A stretch of DNA of 21,253 nt from SIG459 sp045631645 (GCA_045631645.1 JAZQVC010000033.1:1-21253); one strand, 5' to 3'; shown: positions 7,437-14,949, counted from the stretch's first letter. Numbers and translations are program-made. The notes: generated from the letters alone by a model not told the origin.

Positions 7437-8501
7437 ATGAAAAAAGCAATCACTTCAATTCTTATTACAAGCCTTGTCCTCAGCCTTTTCAGTGGCTGCG
7501 GAAGCGTAGTCCCCCCTGCAGATCCTGTAAAGACCGTAGAATTTACCGATGACTGCGGACGAAGCGTGGCCGTCCCCGAGGAAGTAAGCCGCATTGTGCC
7601 TACGGGACCTCTCTCCCAGATAGTGCTCTTCGCCCTCTGCCCCGAGATGTTTGTGGGTCTTGCAAGCAAATGGGACACTAACAGCCTTGGCATCATCCCC
7701 GAGGAATACCGCTCCCTCCCCTATTTCGGTCAGCTTTACGGCTCTGCCGATCTGAACGTTGAGTCCCTCGCCCTTGCCGCCCCTCAGCTGATAATCGACA
7801 TAGGCGAAGTCAAGAAAAGCACCGCTGAAGATGTTGAAGCTCTGCAGAAGCAGCTTGGTATCCCCTGCGTTTTCATCGAGTCCACTCTGGAGTCCCTCCC
7901 CGAGACCTACCGCAAGCTTGGCGCACTCCTTGGTCTTGAAGAGCGGGCGGAAGTTCTTGCCTCCTTCTGCGAGAAAAGCTATGACCGCACCCTCTCCATC
8001 ATGGAGCAGCTTGGGGAAAACAAAGCTCAGGTAATATATATCCCCGGCTATGAGGAGCTGAGCGTTATCGCAAAGGGCAGCTACCATGCGGAGATAATCG
8101 ACCTTCTCTGCGATAATGCCGCAGTTGTGGAAGAGCCCGTAAGCCGCGGCACGGGCAATCCCGTTGGCATGGAGCAGGTGGCACTCTGGGATAGCGAGTA
8201 TGTCATTTTCGGCACTGCCGAAAGCTACGCAAGCCTTGAAACCGATCCTGCGTGGGCGGAGCTTCGGGCGGTTAAGGAGGGCAAGTGCCTTCTCGTTCCC
8301 TGCGCACCTCTCAACTGGCTTGGAAGCCCTCCGGGCGCCCAGCGCATCCTTGGTCTCATCTGGCTCACTGCAGTTCTTTACCCCGAATATTGCGATTTCG
8401 ATGTAAAGGAAGAGGTCAAGGAGTTTTATGAACTTTTCTTCCATTGCACCCTCAGCGATGAGCAGTTCGATGCCATCACCCAAAACGCCTTTTTGAAATA
8501 A
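7437..8501 (+). CDS. ABC importer substrate-binding lipoprotein (TroA/BtuF-like fold)
   Basis: A 354-residue lipoprotein that should capture the substrate outside the cell and deliver it to the permease. The signal peptide ends in the lipobox FSGC with Cys21. A typical class III binding-protein body follows: FTDDCGRSVAVP at about 40, then VNVESLALAAPQLIID-like segments and a long linking helix. The C-terminal part, PLNWLGSPPGAQRILGLIWL followed by a conserved YPEYCDFDVKEEVKEFYELFF-like tail, matches a subgroup often annotated as iron or molybdate/tungstate binding proteins in Clostridia and methanogens. I recall this likeness and could not check it by search. AAAGGAAA precedes the ATG. The gene ends at a strong terminator (8524-8556), closing the operon. 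Confidence 0.9.
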   Translation: MKKAITSILITSLVLSLFSGCGSVVPPADPVKTVEFTDDCGRSVAVPEEVSRIVPTGPLSQIVLFALCPEMFVGLASKWDTNSLGIIPEEYRSLPYFGQLYGSADLNVESLALAAPQLIIDIGEVKKSTAEDVEALQKQLGIPCVFIESTLESLPETYRKLGALLGLEERAEVLASFCEKSYDRTLSIMEQLGENKAQVIYIPGYEELSVIAKGSYHAEIIDLLCDNAAVVEEPVSRGTGNPVGMEQVALWDSEYVIFGTAESYASLETDPAWAELRAVKEGKCLLVPCAPLNWLGSPPGAQRILGLIWLTAVLYPEYCDFDVKEEVKEFYELFFHCTLSDEQFDAITQNAFLK

Positions 8502-8523
8502 ATAAAATCCTTTTCCGCAATCC

Positions 8524-8556
8524 AAAGCCTCCCTTGTGTGAAGGGAGGCTTTTTCT
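8524..8556 (+). terminator. Terminator of the ABC importer operon
   Basis: Perfect 12-bp stem (8524-8535 with 8541-8552), loop GTGTG, with a T-rich 3' side. The stem core CCTCCCTT/AAGGGAGG is the same as the first hairpin of the dispersed repeat family, so this terminator may derive from one of those repeats. Confidence 0.85.
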
Positions 8557-8607
8557 CTCCCTCCGTCTTCGCCTTCGGCGAATCCACCTCCCTCGGCAGA
8601 GGGAGGC
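8557..8607 (-). repeat. Dual-hairpin intergenic repeat, copy 1
   Basis: Read on the minus strand: a first hairpin CCTCCCTC-loop-GAGGGAGG (8606-8587), then TGGA, a second hairpin TTCGCC-GAA-GGCGAA (8582-8568), then GACGGAGGGA. The same plan recurs at 16794-16846 and 16851-16900. The second stem changes in sequence but keeps pairing around a fixed GAA loop. Confidence 0.75.
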
Positions 8608-8611
8608 TTAT

Positions 8612-8640
8612 GCGGGCGGACACATTGGTCCGCACCTACA
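8612..8640. repeat. GC-rich palindromic repeat
   Basis: GCGGAC (8616-8621) pairs with GTCCGC (8628-8633) across a 6-nt loop. It is flanked by GCACCTACA on one side. On the minus strand it begins TGTAGGTGCGGACC, similar in plan to 17094-17120 (CCGTAGGGCGGG...CCCGCC). No T tract follows, so it is not an evident terminator. Confidence 0.55.
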
Positions 8641-8643
8641 AAT

Positions 8644-8711
8644 AGTACGAGGAAAAATCCCCGTGGCGCCGAGCAGGTGCCATGGCGCAGCAGCGTCCCG
8701 AGCGGAAAACG
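8644..8711 (+). repeat. 68-bp element, copy A
   Basis: Matches 16934-17001 in inverted orientation over the full 68 bp without gaps. I count 56 identical positions by eye, including a 25-nt exact block at 8687-8711. It contains the hairpin TGGCGCC (8664-8670), loop GAGCA, GGTGCCA (8676-8682). No start codon with a ribosome binding site or long frame fits it, so it looks like a non-coding dispersed element. Confidence 0.8.
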
Positions 8712-8786
8712 AGGTGCGCACGCTAAAATTTAGGATTTGATTATGTGGCACAATGCATTTTCCACCTCCGCACCGAGGGTGTTTCC

Positions 8787-8813
8787 AAAGAGGGGCATTC
8801 CACGCCCCTCTTT
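8787..8813. repeat. Perfect 10-bp hairpin
   Basis: AAAGAGGGGC (8787-8796) and GCCCCTCTTT (8804-8813) flank a 7-nt loop. A T-rich stretch follows at 8821-8828, but not immediately, so terminator function on the plus strand is possible but not clear. Confidence 0.55.
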
Positions 8814-8828
8814 GCTGGACTTTTCTTT

Positions 8829-8862
8829 CCATATTCTTTTCGGCCACACGAAAAGAATATGG
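8829..8862. repeat. Perfect 14-bp palindromic hairpin
   Basis: The arms 8829-8842 and 8849-8862 are exact reverse complements around the 6-nt loop GCCACA. The stem starts CCATATTC and contains TTTTCG. It is AT-rich and lies in the repeat cluster, with no gene directly attached. Confidence 0.65.
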
Positions 8863-8882
8863 CCGTCGGAGACCTATACAAA

Positions 8883-8929
8883 CCAATCCCCCAGTCTGCT
8901 TCGCAGACAGCCCCCTTTGCAAGGGAGCC
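8883..8929 (-). repeat. Dual-hairpin intergenic repeat, variant copy
   Basis: On the minus strand: GGCTCCCTTGCAAAGGGGGC (first hairpin), then GTCTGC-GAA-GCAGAC (second hairpin, 8908-8894), then TGGGGGATTGG. It has the same two-hairpin plan and GAA loop as the other units, with a different first stem and 3' tail. Confidence 0.65.
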
Positions 8930-8954
8930 TTTAACTGACCACATCACGCCGCTA

Positions 8955-8992
8955 AAAAAACTCCCTGCGCTTTACCGCGCAGGGGGTTTTTT
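8955..8992 (-). terminator. Terminator of the long leftward operon
   Basis: Stem of 16 bp (8955-8970 with 8977-8992, one G-U) around a 6-nt loop, with A and T runs at the two ends so that it can work in both directions. It lies 5 bp beyond the stop codon of the 90-residue membrane protein gene. Confidence 0.85.
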
Positions 8993-8997
8993 GTTAT

Positions 8998-9270
8998 TCA
9001 CGTTATTGTTTTTTTTCTGTTGCGGTTTTTTTCCTCGTCCGCCTTCAGGTCTGACATGGTGCCGCCGGCCTTTGCAGCAGAGCGGCGAACAAGGCGCTCC
9101 AGACCCAGAACGAAGCAGCCGCCTCCTATAAGGCCGAGAAATGCCAGGCCGGTGATAGCTCCTCCGGCAATAAGCAGTGCACCCAGCACGAAGAATCCAA
9201 CTGCGCTTGTGAGATGCTCATCGCCGTTGATGCAGCATTTCAAGCCTTTTCCGCTTTTATTGTTCTTCAT
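8998..9270 (-). CDS. Small predicted membrane protein, unknown function
   Basis: A 90-residue protein. A charged, Cys-containing start (KGLKCCINGDEH) is followed by two adjacent hydrophobic segments (about residues 22-40 and 42-57), rich in Gly and Ala, then a basic, likely cytoplasmic tail (RRSAAKAG...KNRNRKK). No family is recognised. A purine-rich AAAGGGG ribosome binding site precedes the ATG. It starts 20 nt after the ClpE-like stop and ends at a terminator, so it is the last gene of the long operon. Confidence 0.65.
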   Translation of the reverse strand: MKNNKSGKGLKCCINGDEHLTSAVGFFVLGALLIAGGAITGLAFLGLIGGGCFVLGLERLVRRSAAKAGGTMSDLKADEEKNRNRKKTIT

Positions 9271-9290
9271 ATCTTTTTACCCCTTTGTGC

Positions 9291-11603
9291 TCATTCAGCG
9301 CTGATAATTACCTTCTCGCCATCGCTTCCGAGAGTGATAGCTCTTGCATTGCCGCGAAGCTCGTCAACGATTTTTGCGGCAACAACATCTTCAATTTCCT
9401 TCTGAATAGTGCGGCGAAGATTGCGCGCGCCATAGGTCTGGCTGAAGCTGCGCTTCACAAGATAATCCACCAAAGCCTCATCATAGCCAAAAGCAATGCC
9501 CTTGGCAGCCATAACTTCCCCAAGCTCTGCAAGCATAAGCTTTGCAATCGCGCGGAAGTTTTCTTCGGTGAGGTGGTTGAAATAAACAATCTCATCCACG
9601 CGGTTTATAAACTCAGGACGGAGGAATTCGTTGAGCGCCTTCAGCGCCTTGTCGCGGCTGAGCTCATTGATGCTCTGTCCGAAGCCAAGACCGCCGCCGC
9701 GGCTATTGCTGCCGGCATTGGTGGTCATTATTATAACAGTGTTTTCAAAATTTACGGTGCGTCCCTGTGCATCGGTTATGCGTCCGTCATCAAGAATCTG
9801 GAGCAGAATGTTCAGCACATCGGGATGAGCCTTCTCAAGTTCATCGAAAAGCACCACGGAATAGGGTCTGCGGCGGATCTTCTCGGTGAGCTGACCTGCC
9901 TCATCATAGCCAACATAGCCGGGAGGAGAACCTATAAGACGTGAAACGGTGTGCTTTTCCATGAATTCGGACATATCCAGACGAATGAGAGATTCGGGAG
10001 AATCGAAAAGTTCATCAGCAAGACGCTTAACAAGCTCCGTTTTGCCGATGCCGGTGCTGCCAACAAAGATAAAGCTTACAGGCTTGCGCTTTGCCTGCAG
10101 ACCAACGCGGCTGCGCTTTATTGCGGCGCATACGCTCTCCACAGCCTCATCCTGACCAACCACATGGCTCTTCAGGCGCTGAGCAAGGGAGCTGAGACGC
10201 TCATACTCATCGGCGCGGATGGAGGAAGCGGGGATTTTTGTCCAAAGTTCAATAATACGGGCAAGATTTTCCTCGCTGAGAACGGGACGGCCTTTGGTGC
10301 GAAGCTCCAAAAGCTCATTTTCAAGGCGCAGGTTTTCAGCGCGAAGCTGAGCAAGGCGCTCATAATGCTCGTTTTCCGTATCCGCCATAAGAAGCTCGCG
10401 CTCTTTGTCAAGATCGGCAATATCCTTGCCGATGGCGTCCATACGGGCAAGATCGGTGTTTTTCAGATTAACATCGGAGCAGGCCTCGTCAATAAGGTCA
10501 ATGGCCTTATCGGGGAGGAAACGGTCGCTTATATATCTCTCGCTGAGAGTTACAGCCAGTCGGCACATCTCCTTGGGGATAGTGACACCGTGATACTGCT
10601 CATAGTAGTGGGCTATGCCCTCCAATATTTTAACGCTGTCGGAAATGCTGGGCTCAGCCACGGTGACAGGCTGGAATCTTCTCTCAAGGGCAGCGTCCTT
10701 TTCAATGTGCTTGCGGTATTCGGCAAAAGTGGTTGCGCCGATAACCTGAATTTCACCTCGGCTGAGGGCGGGCTTGAGGATGTTGGCGGCATTCATGCTG
10801 CCTTCCGCGTCGCCTGCGCCCACGATGTTATGAACCTCGTCAATGACAAGGATAACATTTCCCTCGCGGGTGATCTCCTGAATGAGCCCCTTCATGCGGC
10901 TTTCAAACTGTCCGCGGAACTGAGTTCCTGCCACAAGGGCGGTGAGGTCAAGAAGATAAACCTCTTTATCCTTCAGCTTATAGGGCACGCTGCCAGCGGC
11001 TATGCGCTGGGCAAGACCCTCAGCGATGGCGGTTTTACCAACGCCGGGCTCACCTATAAGGCAGGGATTGTTCTTCTGGCGGCGGTTGAGAATCTGGATA
11101 ACACGCTCCAGCTCCTCGGCGCGGCCAATCATGGAATCCAGCTTGCCAGATCTGGCTCTTTCGGTAAGGTTTATGCAGTAGCTATCCAAAAACTTTTTCT
11201 TGCCTTTGCTCTCTTTGCCGCCTGCCTTGGCTCCTTCGTTTCCGTTGGGGTTACCAGCCTGATTGGCAGGGGGATTTTGTCCGCCCATAAGGCGGCTGAG
11301 GAAGGGGAAGGTTGCGGTTTTGCCCTCGTCATCGCCCTCTGCGTCATCGCCTTCGCTCATGGCATCCTGCAATGCAGCAAGACCCTCTCCGTTCATAAGA
11401 GAGGACATATCGTTGGTGAGAGCCTCAAGATCGTCATCGCTGAGCCCCATTTTGCCAATCATATCGTCGATGGGCTTTATATGCAGCTCTCTGGCGCACT
11501 TAAGGCAAAGACCTTCGTTTTTGCTTTCGCCATTTTCTATTTTCGTAATGAATATTACCGCCACGTTCTTTTTGCAGCGGGAACAGAGAGTGGGTCTATC
11601 CAT
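9291..11603 (-). CDS. ClpE-like AAA+ ATPase with N-terminal zinc finger
   Basis: A 770-residue HSP100 unfoldase of the ClpC/ClpE group, which unfolds proteins for ClpP degradation. Residues 7-36 hold two CxxC pairs (C7/C10 and C33/C36), a treble-clef-type zinc finger typical of ClpE; the double ClpN repeat of ClpC is absent. An acidic, then Gly/Asn-rich linker spans about 80-135. AAA1 has Walker A GEPGVGKT (184-191) and Walker B ILVIDE (251-256). A coiled-coil middle segment covers about 380-440. AAA2 has Walker A GSTGIGKT (515-522), GYVGYDEAGQL (562-572) and Walker B VVLFDE (583-588). LGFG at 639-642 fits the ClpP-docking loop. GGAG lies 7 nt before the ATG. No CtsR-type operator was seen; it sits 14 nt after a cvpA-like gene inside an operon, unlike classical clpE. 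Confidence 0.93.
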   Translation of the reverse strand: MDRPTLCSRCKKNVAVIFITKIENGESKNEGLCLKCARELHIKPIDDMIGKMGLSDDDLEALTNDMSSLMNGEGLAALQDAMSEGDDAEGDDEGKTATFPFLSRLMGGQNPPANQAGNPNGNEGAKAGGKESKGKKKFLDSYCINLTERARSGKLDSMIGRAEELERVIQILNRRQKNNPCLIGEPGVGKTAIAEGLAQRIAAGSVPYKLKDKEVYLLDLTALVAGTQFRGQFESRMKGLIQEITREGNVILVIDEVHNIVGAGDAEGSMNAANILKPALSRGEIQVIGATTFAEYRKHIEKDAALERRFQPVTVAEPSISDSVKILEGIAHYYEQYHGVTIPKEMCRLAVTLSERYISDRFLPDKAIDLIDEACSDVNLKNTDLARMDAIGKDIADLDKERELLMADTENEHYERLAQLRAENLRLENELLELRTKGRPVLSEENLARIIELWTKIPASSIRADEYERLSSLAQRLKSHVVGQDEAVESVCAAIKRSRVGLQAKRKPVSFIFVGSTGIGKTELVKRLADELFDSPESLIRLDMSEFMEKHTVSRLIGSPPGYVGYDEAGQLTEKIRRRPYSVVLFDELEKAHPDVLNILLQILDDGRITDAQGRTVNFENTVIIMTTNAGSNSRGGGLGFGQSINELSRDKALKALNEFLRPEFINRVDEIVYFNHLTEENFRAIAKLMLAELGEVMAAKGIAFGYDEALVDYLVKRSFSQTYGARNLRRTIQKEIEDVVAAKIVDELRGNARAITLGSDGEKVIISAE

Positions 11604-11617
11604 TGATTATCTCCAAA

Positions 11618-12343
11618 TTATGCACCAAGAATTTTTGCAATCAGGTCGTGCTTGAGGAACCATCCGCCAAGAATGGTATCGCTGAGAGTTTCGCCGCCGA
11701 TGATTATTCCCATGAACTTCAAAGCCCATACGAAAATTGCGCAATAGTAAACCGCGGTGAGAAAACCTATAACTGTTCCCGCGATATCGTTCACAAGGTC
11801 AAAATGGGGTATCTTGTAACTCAGGTTGGGCAGATTAATAACCACAGTAAGTATAATGGCTATGATCAGGAAGGCTATCACGAAGCATCCCATATAGCTT
11901 ATGCGGGCGCATAGCTCGTGAACAATGGCGTCCACAAGGTTTTCATTATGCTCCTCGGAATAGTTCACGGCAGACTCTGCCATAACGTCGGCTGCGGAGG
12001 GAGTGATGCCCAGACGGCGGAAGCACTCGGCAGCGAACTCATCATGCTCATCGGTGTACTGAGAGAGCAGGTCGTTGAGGGAATAGTTATGGTCATTTTC
12101 CCAGTCCATGGACTGGAGAACGCCGTCATCGCCATCCACCATCTTCTCGATATAGCCACCTGCAAAGGGTTTGAGCGCAGGCACAACATCATAGGAGAAG
12201 GCATTGCTGAGAAGGTTTGCGCCATAAATGGACACGACAAGCACAAGCACGCCGGCAAGACCCATAATAAGTCCTCTCTTATAACCGGTCCATGTGCCGT
12301 ATACCAGTATTACCAAAAGCAGAATGTCTATTGCAGTTTTCAT
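11618..12343 (-). CDS. CvpA family membrane protein
   Basis: A 241-residue protein starting with a hydrophobic segment (AIDILLLVILVYGTWTGYKRG) in which the helix, the GxxRG turn and the next helix match the CvpA/colicin V production family. Two hydrophobic segments lie in the first 45 residues. An acidic region of about 90 residues follows, and two or three more segments fall between about 145 and 220. Members influence envelope traits and purF-linked colicin secretion in enterobacteria; the role in Firmicutes is unclear. GAGGG precedes the ATG. It lies 38 nt downstream of truA and 14 nt upstream of the ClpE-like gene. Confidence 0.82.
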   Translation of the reverse strand: MKTAIDILLLVILVYGTWTGYKRGLIMGLAGVLVLVVSIYGANLLSNAFSYDVVPALKPFAGGYIEKMVDGDDGVLQSMDWENDHNYSLNDLLSQYTDEHDEFAAECFRRLGITPSAADVMAESAVNYSEEHNENLVDAIVHELCARISYMGCFVIAFLIIAIILTVVINLPNLSYKIPHFDLVNDIAGTVIGFLTAVYYCAIFVWALKFMGIIIGGETLSDTILGGWFLKHDLIAKILGA

Positions 12344-12381
12344 TCCAATCCCTCTTTTTCTTAACAGTAGTTGATAAGCTT

Positions 12382-13161
12382 TTATTCCATCATTTTTCCC
12401 ACTTCGCCCTCATACCATATCCGGTTGAGATAAAGTCCCTGAGGGGGCATTGTGGGTCCTGTGAGCCGTCTGTCTCCCTTTTCAAGGAGAGCTGGAATAT
12501 CCTCCGGCTCAATTTTTCCGTAGGATGCATACACCATTGTTCCTACAATGGCGCGCACCATATTATAAAGAAATCCGTCGGCGCACACCGCGATGGTTAT
12601 AAGGTCGCCCTCTCGCTTTGTGCGGCACCAATAAACGGTGCGCACCGTGGTTTTCGTGGGTGTGCCTACACTTCTCACCGCCGCGAAATCGTGAGTTCCC
12701 TCAAAGGCTCTGCCCGCCCTCTCCATCTTGTCTATGTCCAAAGCGGAGGGGTAAAAGCAGGCGCGCTTTTCAAGGAAGGGGTCGCGGATGCGGCTTGCGT
12801 GGATTTTATAGATATATTCTTTTTTTATGCAAGAGCCAATGGCATTGAATTCCCATGGCGCTTCAACCGCGTCCGTAACCGCTATATCGGCGGGCAGACG
12901 GGAATTCACTGCAAGAGGCAGTCTGTCTATAGGTATGCGGGAAGTTGTGCGGAAATTGGCGCAGTAGCGCAGAGCGTGAACTCCCGCATCCGTCCGTCCG
13001 CAGCCAACAACCTTAACTTTGTGTCCGCAGACCTTGGAAAGGGCAATTTCCAAAGTTTCCGCAACGCTTATCTCGGTCTTCTGAACCTGCCAGCCGTGAT
13101 AAGCGGAACCATCATACATAAGTCTCAGCGCAATATTGCGCTCACCGGGCTGTCTCTCCAT
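12382..13161 (-). CDS. truA: tRNA pseudouridine(38-40) synthase TruA
   Basis: A 259-residue enzyme converting uridines 38-40 of the tRNA anticodon arm to pseudouridine. The catalytic motif GCGRTDAGVHA is at residues 53-63 with Asp58 as the nucleophile. The entry motif YDGSAYHGWQ is near the N terminus, with FLYNMVRAIVGTMV towards the C terminus. The start at 13161 was chosen over 13224 because it overlaps the stop of the preceding small ORF (TGATG), fits the usual N-terminal length, and removes an unlike 21-residue extension. The ribosome binding site is weak, consistent with translational coupling. truA next to ecfA-ecfA-ecfT is a well-known Firmicute arrangement. Confidence 0.95.
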   Translation of the reverse strand: MERQPGERNIALRLMYDGSAYHGWQVQKTEISVAETLEIALSKVCGHKVKVVGCGRTDAGVHALRYCANFRTTSRIPIDRLPLAVNSRLPADIAVTDAVEAPWEFNAIGSCIKKEYIYKIHASRIRDPFLEKRACFYPSALDIDKMERAGRAFEGTHDFAAVRSVGTPTKTTVRTVYWCRTKREGDLITIAVCADGFLYNMVRAIVGTMVYASYGKIEPEDIPALLEKGDRRLTGPTMPPQGLYLNRIWYEGEVGKMME

Positions 13162-13259
13162 CAGAAAATCCAGTGGTAGAAGCTGATGCCTATGGCGAAA
13201 AGACCCACTATGATATATATCCATTCCATAACGGGGCCTTCTTTTTTTCTCTTAAACAT
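13161..13259 (-). CDS. Small ORF, 32-residue single-span membrane peptide
   Basis: A 33-codon frame (including stop) between ecfT and truA. The product starts MFKRKKEGPVMEWIYIIVGL and ends FAIGISFYHWIF: a basic N terminus and one clear transmembrane helix. AAAGG lies about 10 nt before the ATG. Its TGA overlaps the truA ATG by 1 nt (TGATG), and it starts 28 nt after the ecfT stop, so it fills the gap neatly. No family is recognised. It could be a real small membrane protein or a leader that couples truA translation; its size leaves room for doubt. Confidence 0.55.
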   Translation of the reverse strand: MFKRKKEGPVMEWIYIIVGLFAIGISFYHWIF

Positions 13260-13287
13260 AGTAATTCAACCTTTCTTTATAGGGAGC

Positions 13288-14091
13288 TTACAGTCCGAAA
13301 TGTCTGAGAACGCACACCGCTGCAATTATTATTGCGCAGCAAAGCAACGCAATTGCATCACGGGTGGCAAAATGGAGCTGTTTCATTCTTGTTCTGCCCT
13401 CTCCACCCTGATAGCAGCGGCATTCCATTGCCGTTGCAAGCTCATCGGCGCGGCGAAAAGCGCTTACGAAAAGGGGAACAAGCATGGGGATAAGAGCCTT
13501 TGCTCTTTCCGTAAGCTTGCCTGTGTCAAAGCCCGCTCCTCTCGCCTTTTGGGCGGACATTATTTTGTCCGTCTCCTCAATAAGGGTGGGGATAAAGCGA
13601 AGGGCAATGCTCATCATCATGCTCAGCTCATGAACGGGTATTTTGATTTTTTTCAGGGGACTTAAAAGCCGCTCCAAACCGTCGGTAAGCTGCAGAGGTG
13701 AGGTGGTGTAGGTCAAAAGGAATGTTCCGCAGACCAGAAGCATTATGCGCAAAACCATGTAAATGGCGGTTTTTATGCCGTTGAGAGTGATTTTGAATAT
13801 CCAAAACTGGACAATGGGTTCTCCGCTTCCATAGAAAAGATTTATTATTCCTGTGAAAACAACGATAAAAACAAGGGGCTTGAGACCCTTCAGCATAGCT
13901 TTTGCCCCTATGTGGGCAATGGCGGCGAAGGCGATAAGGGTGGCAATCATAAGCAGGTAACCTGCCCAGCCCTTCACAAGGAAGAGAGCCACAATATAGC
14001 CCACAAGCCAGATTATTTTTGCTCTGGGGTCGAGGCGGTGGATTATGCTGCTGCCGGGAAAATACTGGCCGAGAGTTACGTCCTTCAGCAT
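13288..14091 (-). CDS. ecfT: ECF transporter transmembrane subunit EcfT
   Basis: A 267-residue membrane scaffold protein linking the two ATPases to exchangeable substrate-binding S subunits in a group II energy-coupling-factor transporter. It has four or five hydrophobic segments, then the two cytoplasmic coupling helices carrying the Ala-Arg-Gly motif (SAQKARGAGFD, about 180) and the related AMECRCYQGGEGR (about 220), and a last hydrophobic segment. The frame overlaps the end of ecfA2 by 7 nt, typical of tight coupling. The S subunits (for riboflavin, biotin, folate, cobalt and so on) are not in the window. Confidence 0.92.
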   Translation of the reverse strand: MLKDVTLGQYFPGSSIIHRLDPRAKIIWLVGYIVALFLVKGWAGYLLMIATLIAFAAIAHIGAKAMLKGLKPLVFIVVFTGIINLFYGSGEPIVQFWIFKITLNGIKTAIYMVLRIMLLVCGTFLLTYTTSPLQLTDGLERLLSPLKKIKIPVHELSMMMSIALRFIPTLIEETDKIMSAQKARGAGFDTGKLTERAKALIPMLVPLFVSAFRRADELATAMECRCYQGGEGRTRMKQLHFATRDAIALLCCAIIIAAVCVLRHFGL

Positions 14092-14948
14092 TGCTCATCC
14101 CCCTCTCTCAGGTTTATGAGCATTTTGCGAAGATAATTCGTGGTATAAATGCTCTGGGGAATGTCAATTCCTCTGCGGCGGAGCGCAAGGGCAATCTCCG
14201 TTGCCTTGGGCACCGTGAGACCCATAGCGGTGAGCTCCTCCGCTCTTTCAAAAACCTCGGCAGGAGTTCCGTCCATGGCTATGCGTCCTTCGTTGAAGAC
14301 CACAAGGCGGCTTGCTATGCGGGCAACATCGTCCATACTGTGGCTGATAAGCAGCACCGTTGCTCCCGTTGTGCGCTGATAGTAGCCTATATTGCCCAGA
14401 ATGCTCTCTCTGCCTGCGGGGTCAAGACCTGCAGTGGGCTCATCGAGAATGAGCACTTTGGGCTCCATTGCTATAACACCCGCAATGGCAACGCGGCGCT
14501 TCTGACCTCCGCTCAGCTCAAGGGGAGAAACCTCAAAAAGCTCCTCGCTTACTCCAACGAAGCCTGCGGCGGCGCGGACTCTTCTGTCAATTTCCTCGCT
14601 GCTGAGACCCATATTCTTAGGTCCGAAGGCGATATCCTTGTAGACAGTCTCCTCGAAAAGCTGATATTCGGGATACTGGAAAACAAGTCCCACCTTGAAG
14701 CGGACATCTCTTGTGGCCGCTTTGGAGGAAGCGATATCCACATCATCGACTATAACCTTTCCCTTACTTGGAGGGAGAAGGCCGTTGAGATGCTGGATAA
14801 AGGTGCTTTTTCCGCTGCCTGTATGGCCTATGATGCCGACAAATTCGCCGGAAGCAATATCGATATTTATATTGTCAATGGCAAGTTTTTCGAATGGAGT
14901 GCCCCGGCTGTAAATATGGGACAATCCCTCCGTACGGATAACAGGCAT
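14085..14948 (-). CDS. ecfA2: ECF transporter ATPase EcfA2
   Basis: A 287-residue ATPase of the ECF module. Walker A GHTGSGKS (41-48), Q-loop VFQYPEYQLFE (89-99), signature LSGGQKRR (145-152), Walker B VLILDEP (165-171) and H-loop SHSMDD are present. The QYPEYQLFEETVYKD sequence after the Q-loop is the hallmark of the EcfA2/CbiO2 paralogue. The C-terminal extension (AEELTAMGLTVPKATEIALALRRRG) is the usual EcfA dimer domain. It starts 1 nt after the ecfA1 stop and overlaps ecfT. Confidence 0.93.
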   Translation of the reverse strand: MPVIRTEGLSHIYSRGTPFEKLAIDNINIDIASGEFVGIIGHTGSGKSTFIQHLNGLLPPSKGKVIVDDVDIASSKAATRDVRFKVGLVFQYPEYQLFEETVYKDIAFGPKNMGLSSEEIDRRVRAAAGFVGVSEELFEVSPLELSGGQKRRVAIAGVIAMEPKVLILDEPTAGLDPAGRESILGNIGYYQRTTGATVLLISHSMDDVARIASRLVVFNEGRIAMDGTPAEVFERAEELTAMGLTVPKATEIALALRRRGIDIPQSIYTTNYLRKMLINLREGDEQC

Positions 14949-14949
14949 A

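Larger units (their letters stand above)
8712..8954. other. Gene-free stretch with several palindromes
   Basis: No credible gene: the frames here are short, mutually overlapping on both strands and lack ribosome binding sites. The stretch holds a 10-bp stem (8787-8813), a 14-bp palindrome (8829-8862) and another repeat unit (8883-8929), listed separately. The remainder (8712-8786, 8863-8882) shows no recognisable feature. Confidence 0.6.

Noticed and set aside
8534..9131. Several frames of 60-130 codons in the repeat cluster
   Set aside because: They overlap each other on both strands, run through hairpin repeats and terminators, and have no ribosome binding sites or protein-like composition.
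9951..11606. 551-residue open frame on the plus strand opposite the ClpE-like gene
   Set aside because: Shadow of the clpE-like coding strand; composition is like other antisense frames and no family is recognised.
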